A stretch of 5,199 bases of DNA from NCBI GenBank assembly GCA_012513125.1, contig JAAZCS010000156.1, positions 1-5,199 of the forward strand, read 5' to 3'. The first letter of the stretch is position 1, and the number at the start of each line of letters is the position of its first letter. The stretch is from Treponema sp. GTDB taxonomy: Bacteria; Spirochaetota; Spirochaetia; Treponematales; Treponemataceae. The translations under genes were made by a program, and so were the position numbers. The notes under the pieces are model-generated. The model was not told the origin of the DNA, ran no database searches, and saw only the letters and a list, made by a program, of their open reading frames with translations. Shown piece after piece: positions 1-5,199 of the stretch.

Positions 1-2
1 AT

Positions 3-212
3 TTACATTCATGTAAAAATTGTTTATTTTTTTCAACAAGCAGTCATTTTGAATGTAAAGAAAGTGTTGATGAAAAAATCATTGATAAAGAAAAATCTAA
101 TTTTTGCGATTATTTTAGAGTAAAAAAAGAAGATTCAAAACAAGATAGCACAACTGATAAAGGTCAAAAAGCAAAGGATATGTTTAACAGTCTTTTTGGA
201 GTGATATTTTGA
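3..212 (+). CDS. Small four-cysteine (putative zinc-binding) protein, 3' end only
   Basis: The 5' end lies outside the window. The reading frame is open from base 3 to a TGA at 210-212, giving 69 visible residues with no ATG, GTG or TTG before the first cysteines, so the true start is upstream. Visible residues 4-7 form a CxxC (CKNC), followed by single cysteines at 18 and 35 in the contexts FEC and NFCDYF. This spacing resembles a small zinc knuckle or ribbon. A DKEKSNFCDYF-like segment is, from memory, typical of short uncharacterised bacterial proteins of about 70-100 residues. After the Cys domain comes a charged, low-complexity Lys/Asp/Ser/Thr linker (about 41-59) and a short hydrophobic tail (MFNSLFGVIF). 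The stop overlaps the murI start, which suggests translational coupling. Metal binding is inferred and no enzymatic role can be assigned. That it is a real gene is supported by the Cys pattern and by the tight overlap with murI. Confidence 0.72.
   Translation, partial: LHSCKNCLFFSTSSHFECKESVDEKIIDKEKSNFCDYFRVKKEDSKQDSTTDKGQKAKDMFNSLFGVIF
198..212 (+). promoter_or_regulatory. RBS and overlapping stop/start deciding the murI TTG start
   Basis: A GGAG Shine-Dalgarno core at 198-201 lies 7 bases before a TTG at 209-211. The upstream gene's TGA occupies 210-212, so stop and start share the four bases TTGA. This favours TTG as the start over the in-frame GTG at 215, only two codons later, which would be spaced 13 bases from the GGAG. 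The arrangement suggests coupled translation of the small Cys protein and MurI. Confidence 0.7.
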
Positions 213-997
213 AAGTGGATTTTGTTTTTCTTGATTCAGGAACTGGTGGAATTCCATATTTATTGCATTTGAAAAAACAAAAACCTGAATATACTTGTGC
301 ATATTATGCAGATACTGCAAATTTTCCTTATGGTGAAAAAACAAATCAGCAAATAATTGATTGTGTCAAAAAAGATATAATCAATATTCGCCAAAAGTTT
401 AATCCTGAAGTTATTGTAATTGCTTGCAACACAATGTCAGTGAACGCTTTTATTGAAGCTAGAAAGCAATTTCCAAATCAGAAAATAGTTGGAACTGTTC
501 CTGCAATTAAATTGGCGGCTTCATTATCGAAAAAGAAAATTATTGGTCTTTTGGCGACTAAATCAACTGTTGAAAATCCATATAATATAGAACTTCAACA
601 GAAATTTGCATCGGATTGTAAATTAGTTTTACGCGATGATGCTGAATTAATTTCATTTATAGAGCATTTTTCTTTTTTAGCTTCAGAATCAGAGTGCATT
701 CATGCTGTTGAGCCTGCGGTTGATTTTTTCCGTAAAAATAATTGTGATGTTATTATTTTAGGTTGTACTCATTTTTTAAATTTAAGTGAAATAATACAAA
801 AGGTAGCCGGAAACGATATTAAAGTAATAGATTCTCGTGATGGCGTAGTAAAAAGAGCATTATCAATAATTGACAAAAAAGAAAAAATCATTAGTAATGA
901 AAAGTCAAAATTGTATGTTACTGGTTTTACTCAGAAAAAAGATAAAGACGAATATTTATATATTTGTAAAATAAATGGATTTGAATTAATAGAATAG
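209..997 (+). CDS. murI: Glutamate racemase
   Basis: Cytosolic cofactor-independent enzyme interconverting L- and D-glutamate, supplying D-Glu for the peptidoglycan stem peptide. The 262-residue length is normal for the Asp/Glu racemase family. Visible motifs, in order: DSGTGG (9-14), ADTANFPYG (34-42, matching the family GDTARVPYG), ACNT with the first catalytic cysteine C73 (72-75), TVPAIK (96-101), GLLATKSTV (113-121), a conserved glutamate at 152, and LGCTH with the second catalytic cysteine C186 followed by H188 (184-188), then IDSRDGVVKRA (207-217). Both catalytic cysteines are therefore present. Oddities are the TTG start, Ala for the usual Gly before DTA, and GCTHFLNL where most racemases have GCTHYPLL. 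The gene overlaps the upstream small gene by 4 bases and is followed 19 bases later by purC, so all three are probably cotranscribed. Aspartate racemase is less likely, because the DSGTGG, PYG and VPAIK motifs are of the MurI type. Confidence 0.95.
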   Translation: MKVDFVFLDSGTGGIPYLLHLKKQKPEYTCAYYADTANFPYGEKTNQQIIDCVKKDIINIRQKFNPEVIVIACNTMSVNAFIEARKQFPNQKIVGTVPAIKLAASLSKKKIIGLLATKSTVENPYNIELQQKFASDCKLVLRDDAELISFIEHFSFLASESECIHAVEPAVDFFRKNNCDVIILGCTHFLNLSEIIQKVAGNDIKVIDSRDGVVKRALSIIDKKEKIISNEKSKLYVTGFTQKKDKDEYLYICKINGFELIE

Positions 998-1016
998 AAA
1001 TAAAGGGGTATATTTT

Positions 1017-1862
1017 ATGAAAAAAATTATTTCAGGAAAGGTTCGTGAGGTTTATGATCTTGAAGACGGACGAATGATTATTGTAACTACAGATAGAATT
1101 TCTGCATTTGATGTCATTCTTCCAACTTTGATTAAAGACAAAGGTAAAGTATTGAATGCTTTAGCAAATTTCTGGTTTGATTATACAAAGGATATTGTAA
1201 ACAATCATATGATTTCAACTGATTTAAAAGATATGCCTAAAGAATTTCAAGGTAAAGAATTTGAAGGAAGAACAATTTTGGTTAAAAAACTAAAGATGAT
1301 ACCTTATGAAGTTATTGTAAGAGGGTACATGTTTGGTTCTATGTATGAAGCATATAAAAAAGGGGAACAATTTTTAGGTCACAAATTTGATAAGGAATAC
1401 AAACAAGCTGAAAAACTGGATACTCCAATTGTAACTCCTTCAACAAAGGCTGCCGAAGGGCATGATATAAACGTAACTATCGATTATATGAAGAAAGATT
1501 TAGGTGAAGAACTTGGTAGCAAAATTGAAAAAACTGCTATTGCTATTTATAATAAGTGCTATGAACATGCATATAAAAATGGAATAATCATTGCAGATAC
1601 AAAATTTGAATTTGGTTTGGATGAAAATGGCGAGCTTGTATTGGGTGATGAAGTTCTAACTCCTGATTCAAGTCGGTTCTGGGATCTTTCAAAATATAAA
1701 GTTGGAACAAGTCCTGCCAGTTATGATAAACAGTTTATTAGAGATTGGCTAAAAGATAATCATTTGGATGGTGTTTCTGAGATTAAGGAAATTCCTCAGA
1801 ATGTAATTGATACAACTGCTGCTATTTATAAAAGTTGCCAGGAAAAAATCTGTCACAAATAG
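1017..1862 (+). CDS. purC: Phosphoribosylaminoimidazole-succinocarboxamide synthase (SAICAR synthetase)
   Basis: ATP-dependent ligase joining CAIR and L-aspartate to form SAICAR in de novo purine synthesis; cytosolic. At 281 residues it is a complete single-domain enzyme. Motifs: GKVREVYD near the N-terminus (7-14, the nucleotide-binding loop region), TTDRISAFD (24-32), IKDKGKVLN (39-47), the first family signature IPYEVIVRGYMFGS (95-108), EGHDINVT (147-154) and the second signature IADTKFEFG (192-200), followed by DEVLTPDSSRFW (211-222) and the C-terminal SPASYDKQFIRDWL (232-245). The start is the ATG preceded by an AGGGG ribosome site (1004-1008) with 8 bases between; starting here places GKVREVYD at the expected N-terminal position. 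A minor departure is Phe106 in RGYMFGS, where the classical signature has Thr or Ala. It follows murI by 19 bases and ends just before a strong hairpin, so it is the last gene of its unit. No other pur gene and no purine riboswitch is visible nearby. Confidence 0.97.
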   Translation: MKKIISGKVREVYDLEDGRMIIVTTDRISAFDVILPTLIKDKGKVLNALANFWFDYTKDIVNNHMISTDLKDMPKEFQGKEFEGRTILVKKLKMIPYEVIVRGYMFGSMYEAYKKGEQFLGHKFDKEYKQAEKLDTPIVTPSTKAAEGHDINVTIDYMKKDLGEELGSKIEKTAIAIYNKCYEHAYKNGIIIADTKFEFGLDENGELVLGDEVLTPDSSRFWDLSKYKVGTSPASYDKQFIRDWLKDNHLDGVSEIKEIPQNVIDTTAAIYKSCQEKICHK

Positions 1863-1882
1863 AAACTTTTATAAGAATTTAT

Positions 1883-1931
1883 AAAAAAAACCTTTTGAAT
1901 TGATTTTTTTCATTTTCAAAAGGTTTTTTTT
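1883..1931. terminator. Bidirectional intrinsic terminator between purC and icd
   Basis: Bases 1883-1899 and 1915-1931 are perfect 17-base reverse complements around a 15-base T-rich loop. Each arm carries a run of eight A or T at its outer end, then CC/GG, then TTTTGAA/TTCAAAA. On the + strand the stem ends in eight T (1924-1931), and on the - strand in eight T (complement of 1883-1890), so it has the hairpin-plus-U-tract form in both directions. It begins 20 bases after the purC stop and ends 11 bases after (in + coordinates, before) the icd stop, serving both convergent genes. The only G/C pairs are one G-C near the loop and two C-G in the middle, so much of the stability comes from A-U pairs. 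Confidence 0.9.
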
Positions 1932-1942
1932 CATAAATTAAT

Positions 1943-3145
1943 CTATTGCTCTAATCTTTTTCTGATTTCTTGGATGTATTCCCAAGAATTTAGGACTTTT
2001 TTAGCTTTTGGAGTCGCAATTCTTGCGATGTCTCCAGTCATAAATCCGTCTTCAATTGTTTGTAAAGTAGCTTTTTCAACTTTTTTAGCAAATTGAACTA
2101 AATCTTGTGTATTATCAATTTCGCCTCTTTTTGCTAAAGCTCCAGTCCATGCGAATATTGTTGCTACTGGGTTTGTAGAAGTTTTTTCACCTTTGAGATA
2201 TCTGTAATAATGTTTTTGTACTGTTCCGTGTGAAGCTTCATATTCATATTTTCCATCTGGGCTTACAAGAACGGATGTCATCATTGCAAGACTTCCACAA
2301 GCGGAAGCTACCATGTCAGACATAACATCGCCATCATAGTTTTTTGTTGCCCACATGAATCCGCCTTCACTTCTCATAACTCTAGCTACAGCATCATCAA
2401 TTAAAGTATAGAAATATTCAATTCCTGCTTTTTCAAATTTTTCTTTATATTCAGTTTCGAAAACTTTTGCAAAAATATTTTTGAAATTGCCATCGTAAAT
2501 TTTTGAAATAGTATCTTTTGCTCCAAACCAAACAGAAATTTTTCTGTCTAGTGCATAAGTAAAGCAACAACGAGCAAAATTTTCGATAGAATTATCCAAG
2601 TTATGAATTCCTTGAATTATTCCAGATCCTTTCATATCCATTATTGTTTTTCTAATTTCTTTTCCATCAACACCTGTGAAAACAAGTTCTGCTTTTCCTG
2701 CTGTGGGAGTTTTTATTTCACAGTTTTTGTAAATGTCACCATAAGCATGTCTTCCAAGAACTATTGGTTTTGTCCAGCAAGAAACTGTTCCTTTTAGATT
2801 ATTTACAAATATTGGTTCTCTGAATACAGTTCCATCTAATTCTGCACGGATTATTCCATTTGGAGATGGAGTCAATTGTTTTAGATTATATTCTTCAACT
2901 CTTGCCTGATTGCTTGTAATAGTTGCACATTTTACACCAACCCCAAGTCTTTTAATTGCTTCTGCTGCTTGATATGTTATCTTGTCATCAGAATCATCTC
3001 TGCTCTTTAAACCCAAATCGTAATATTCTGTTTTTAAATCAATAAAAGGTTCTAAAAGTTCTTCTTTTATTATCTTCCACAAAACACGTGTCATTTCATC
3101 GCCATCGAGCTCAGCGATAGCATTCTTCATCTGTATCTTTGCCAT
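1943..3145 (-). CDS. icd: NADP-type isocitrate dehydrogenase, eukaryotic-like subfamily
   Basis: Oxidatively decarboxylates isocitrate to 2-oxoglutarate with Mg/Mn; expected to be a cytosolic homodimer. From the ATG at 3145 the protein has 400 residues, the usual size for the eukaryotic-type bacterial IDHs. Landmarks: LDGDEMTR (13-20), GVKCATIT (70-77), SPNGIIR with R100 (94-100), GTVFREP with R109 (105-111), GRHAYGD with R132 (131-137), the KDTI lysine K210, LIDD with D250/D251, NYDGDVMSD with metal-ligand aspartates D273 and D277 (269-277), and SHGTVQKHYYR (305-315). These include the isocitrate-binding arginines and metal ligands. The cofactor loop has Gln-Lys-His where most relatives have Thr-Arg-His; Lys311 could still hold the NADP 2'-phosphate, so NADP is favoured but not certain. 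The frame can be extended five codons to a GTG at 3160, but that falls inside the best promoter, and family N-termini align with MAKIQMKN. A further in-frame ATG at 3130 is less likely. It is divergent from the hydratase gene and convergent with purC. Confidence 0.95.
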   Translation of the reverse strand: MAKIQMKNAIAELDGDEMTRVLWKIIKEELLEPFIDLKTEYYDLGLKSRDDSDDKITYQAAEAIKRLGVGVKCATITSNQARVEEYNLKQLTPSPNGIIRAELDGTVFREPIFVNNLKGTVSCWTKPIVLGRHAYGDIYKNCEIKTPTAGKAELVFTGVDGKEIRKTIMDMKGSGIIQGIHNLDNSIENFARCCFTYALDRKISVWFGAKDTISKIYDGNFKNIFAKVFETEYKEKFEKAGIEYFYTLIDDAVARVMRSEGGFMWATKNYDGDVMSDMVASACGSLAMMTSVLVSPDGKYEYEASHGTVQKHYYRYLKGEKTSTNPVATIFAWTGALAKRGEIDNTQDLVQFAKKVEKATLQTIEDGFMTGDIARIATPKAKKVLNSWEYIQEIRKRLEQ

Positions 3146-3151
3146 TTCTAA

Positions 3152-3180
3152 ATTATACACAATTTCTAAAGCCGTTACAA
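3152..3180 (-). promoter_or_regulatory. Predicted icd promoter giving a leaderless mRNA
   Basis: Read on the - strand, TTGTAA (3180-3175, four of six matches to TTGACA) is followed by exactly 17 bases and then a perfect TATAAT (3157-3152). Counting the last T of the -10 as -7 puts +1 at 3145, the A of the icd ATG. No convincing Shine-Dalgarno precedes that ATG. The pattern is seen directly; promoter activity and the absence of a leader are inference. Confidence 0.55.
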
Positions 3181-3189
3181 TATTATCAA

Positions 3190-3195
3190 ATTATA
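3190..3195 (-). promoter_or_regulatory. Second, upstream -10-like element for icd
   Basis: A second perfect TATAAT on the - strand lies 38 bases upstream of the first. Its -35 is poor: TTGATT is 14 bases upstream, which is short, while the hexamer at the 17-base distance is TATTTG. If active, it would give a leader of about 38 bases before the ATG at 3145. In such AT-rich DNA a chance TATAAT is easy to find, so this is weak. Confidence 0.25.
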
Positions 3196-3220
3196 CAATG
3201 GAATTATTAAATCAAATATA

Positions 3221-3249
3221 TTGAGAGAAAATTTAAATTATGCTAAACT
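3221..3249 (+). promoter_or_regulatory. Predicted promoter of the hydratase gene, extended -10
   Basis: TTGAGA (3221-3226, five of six matches to the -35 consensus) is followed by 17 bases and TAAACT (3244-3249, four of six). The -10 is immediately preceded by TGC, fitting the TGn extended -10 form that can offset a weak hexamer. Predicted +1 is about 3256, leaving a leader of about 28 bases that includes the ribosome site at 3271-3274. It faces away from the icd promoters within the same 138-base region. Confidence 0.5.
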
Positions 3250-3283
3250 TCTAAAATAAAATTGAAGAAAAAGGTTGAAAAGA

Positions 3284-5199
3284 ATGGAAATGAAACTTTG
3301 GAATAAAGGGGCTTATCTTGTAAATGGAAAGCTTTCTGATAATGCTGGCAATTTAAATCAGAATGATTGTGCAAAAAAAACAATTGCATACAAAATCCTT
3401 GAAAAACATAATACTTCAGGAAATGCAGATAATTTAAAGATTAAATTTGATAAAATTACATCACATGATATTACTTATGTTGGAATCATTCAGACGGCTA
3501 GAGCTTCCGGTTTGGAAAAATTTCCTATTCCATATGTATTAACAAACTGTCATAACTCTTTATGTGCTGTTGGTGGAACAATTAATGATGATGACCATAT
3601 GTTTGGTCTTACATGTGCTCAAAAATATGGTGGAATTTATGTTCCTCCTCATCAGGCTGTAATTCATCAATATCCAAGAGAAATGCTAGCTGAATGTGGA
3701 GCAATGATTTTGGTGTCTGATAGCCATACTAGATATGGTGCTTTGGGAACAATGGCAATTGGTGAAGGTGGCGGAGAACTTGCAAAACAGCTTTTAGGAA
3801 AAACTTATGATGTAAAATCTCCTGGTGTAGTTGCAGTTTATTTATCAGGCTCTCCAATTATGGGTGTTGGTCCTCAAGATGTTGCATTAGCGATTATAAA
3901 AGCAGTATTTGATAATGGATATGTAAAGAATAAAGTTATGGAATTTATTGGCCCTGGAATTAAAAATTTGAGTGCAGATTTCCGTATTGGCGTAGATGTA
4001 ATGACAACAGAAACAACTTGTTTATCTTCAATTTGGGCAACAGATGAAAAAATTGAAGAATGGTATTCAATTCATGGTCGTCAGAGTGCATATAAAGAAC
4101 TTGTTCCTGAAAATAATGCTTATTATGATGGGGCAATAGAAATTGATTTAAGTTCAATTAGACCAATGATAGCATTGCCTTTCCATCCGTCATGTGCTTA
4201 TGAAATAGACGAAGTAAATAAAAACTTATTTGATATTTTAGAAGAAGCAGAAAACCGAGCAAAAGTAAGTTTTGGTGACAAAGTTCAATATTCATTAAAA
4301 GATAAAATTATTAATGGAAAATTATATGTAGATCAAGGAATTATCGCTGGTTGTGCTGGTGGTGGATTTGAAAATATTTGTGCAGCTGCTGATATATTAA
4401 AAGGAAAAGATACAGGAAATGGAAAATTTGTACTAAGTGTTTATCCAGCTTCAATGCCTGTATATATGGAACTTATGCGTAATGGTGCTTTTGCGGCCTT
4501 AATTGATACTGGTGCAGTTGTAAAAACAGCATTCTGCGGACCTTGTTTTGGTGCTGGAGATACACCTGCGAATGGTGCTTTGAGTATAAGACATTCAACT
4601 AGAAATTTCCCTAACAGAGAAGGTTCTAAAATTCAAAATGGACAGCTTTCATCGGTTGCATTAATGGATGCTCGTTCTATTGCAGCTACAGCGGCAAATA
4701 AAGGATTCTTAACACCTGCAACAGATATTGATAGTGAATTTAGCAATAAAAAATATTTCTTTGATAAAACTATTTATGAAAAAAGAGTTTATAATTCAAA
4801 AGGAATTGCACATCCTGATGTAGAAATTCAGTTTGGTCCGAATATTAAAGATTGGCCAAAAATGCAACCTTTATCAAATGATTTATTACTAAAAGTAGTT
4901 GCTGAAATCCATGATCCAGTTACAACAACAGATGAATTAATTCCGTCTGGTGAAACATCTTCTTTCCGTTCAAATCCTTTAGGATTAGCAGAATTTACTT
5001 TATCAAGAAAAGATCCTTCTTATGTAGGAAAGGCAAAAGATGTAAGGGATAAAAATGAAGTTGTTCTAAAAGAAATAGATAACGTTACGAATATATTGAC
5101 TAAAAAATATCCAAATTTTGACGTGAAAAATGCAGGTGTAGGTTCTACAATTTATGCTGTAAAACCAGGTGACGGTTCTGCAAGAGAACAAGCTGCGTC
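3284..5199 (+). CDS. Aconitase-superfamily hydratase (YbhJ-like), 3' end beyond the window
   Basis: The frame is open from the ATG at 3284 to the window end, giving 638 complete codons; relatives such as E. coli YbhJ are about 750 residues, so roughly a hundred are missing. An AAGG at 3271-3274, 9 bases upstream, supports this ATG over the in-frame one at 3290. Aconitase-type landmarks: [12 protein letters not shown] (145-156, the substrate-binding DSH region), GCAGG with C357 and FCGPCFG with C418 and C421 (candidate ligands of the 4Fe-4S cluster), [13 protein letters not shown] (437-449, matching the S-x-RNFPGR segment of aconitases), and, just before the edge, [10 protein letters not shown] (629-638), which matches the swivel-domain GSSRE motif with the catalytic serine equivalent probably S632. 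Predicted activity is reversible hydration/dehydration, most likely citrate to isocitrate in view of the divergent icd. Substrate is an inference: the family is usually annotated only as 'hydratase', and another hydroxy-acid is possible. The expected cluster cysteines and the Arg/Ser motif are present, so it does not look degenerate. Confidence 0.9.
   Translation, partial: MEMKLWNKGAYLVNGKLSDNAGNLNQNDCAKKTIAYKILEKHNTSGNADNLKIKFDKITSHDITYVGIIQTARASGLEKFPIPYVLTNCHNSLCAVGGTINDDDHMFGLTCAQKYGGIYVPPHQAVIHQYPREMLAECGAMILVSDSHTRYGALGTMAIGEGGGELAKQLLGKTYDVKSPGVVAVYLSGSPIMGVGPQDVALAIIKAVFDNGYVKNKVMEFIGPGIKNLSADFRIGVDVMTTETTCLSSIWATDEKIEEWYSIHGRQSAYKELVPENNAYYDGAIEIDLSSIRPMIALPFHPSCAYEIDEVNKNLFDILEEAENRAKVSFGDKVQYSLKDKIINGKLYVDQGIIAGCAGGGFENICAAADILKGKDTGNGKFVLSVYPASMPVYMELMRNGAFAALIDTGAVVKTAFCGPCFGAGDTPANGALSIRHSTRNFPNREGSKIQNGQLSSVALMDARSIAATAANKGFLTPATDIDSEFSNKKYFFDKTIYEKRVYNSKGIAHPDVEIQFGPNIKDWPKMQPLSNDLLLKVVAEIHDPVTTTDELIPSGETSSFRSNPLGLAEFTLSRKDPSYVGKAKDVRDKNEVVLKEIDNVTNILTKKYPNFDVKNAGVGSTIYAVKPGDGSAREQAA

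Noticed and set aside
135..344. 69-residue open frame on the - strand
   Set aside because: It is antisense to the small Cys protein gene and the murI start, both well supported, has no family resemblance that I recognise, and is a product of AT-rich sequence.
863..1016. Possible purine riboswitch or separate promoter before purC
   Set aside because: Only 19 bases separate murI and purC, holding just the ribosome site, and I could not identify a purine-aptamer fold or a convincing -35/-10 pair there.
2603..2797. 64-residue open frame on the + strand inside icd
   Set aside because: It lies fully antisense to the conserved isocitrate dehydrogenase; its Phe/Ser/Cys-rich composition is what an antisense shadow of this gene would give.
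3146..3160. Five-codon N-terminal extension of icd from a GTG at 3160
   Set aside because: The GTG directly abuts the TATAAT of the best promoter, has no ribosome site, and the extra residues MYNLE lie outside the usual family N-terminus.
3960..4157. 65-residue open frame on the - strand inside the hydratase gene
   Set aside because: It is fully antisense to conserved hydratase sequence and no recognisable motif is present.
1..5199. Mobile element, CRISPR array, toxin-antitoxin or defence system
   Set aside because: No transposase, integrase, regularly spaced repeats, terminal inverted repeats or small paired toxin genes are visible; essentially all of the window is explained by five metabolic or housekeeping-type genes.

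Overview
The window is AT-rich (roughly two-thirds A+T or more by eye) and densely coded in the standard bacterial code, with TGA used as a stop. It looks like a low-GC host-associated bacterium. The style of the genes (a divergent glutamate racemase, a Cys-rich small protein next to it, a eukaryotic-type NADP isocitrate dehydrogenase and a YbhJ-type hydratase) suggests a gut or rumen Treponema-like spirochaete. A low-GC clostridial relative cannot be excluded. This placement is an inference from protein style, since no rRNA or taxonomic marker is present.

Left part (1-1862, + strand): three co-oriented genes sit in what looks like one transcription unit. They are the 3' end of a small four-cysteine protein gene, murI (glutamate racemase) starting at a TTG that overlaps the upstream stop, and purC (SAICAR synthetase) 19 bases after murI. 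The unit ends in a 17-bp perfect hairpin flanked by an A-tract and a T-tract (1883-1931), which can terminate transcription in both directions between the convergent purC and icd genes.

Right part (1943-5199): icd (NADP-type isocitrate dehydrogenase, - strand) and a large aconitase-superfamily hydratase (+ strand, running off the window end) diverge from a 138-base intergenic region. That region holds promoter-like elements facing each way. The best icd promoter predicts transcription starting on the A of the ATG, so the mRNA may be leaderless. The hydratase promoter candidate has a -35, a 17-bp spacer and an extended -10.

Functionally, the right-hand pair would convert citrate to isocitrate to 2-oxoglutarate, the partial-TCA route to glutamate. 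The left-hand racemase turns L-glutamate into D-glutamate for peptidoglycan, and purC belongs to purine synthesis. I see mainly core metabolism: no mobile element, CRISPR array, tRNA, rRNA, riboswitch or defence system. The most interesting points are the predicted leaderless icd mRNA and the genomic support for a real aconitase role of the YbhJ-like protein. No stretch longer than 300 bases lacks a gene.
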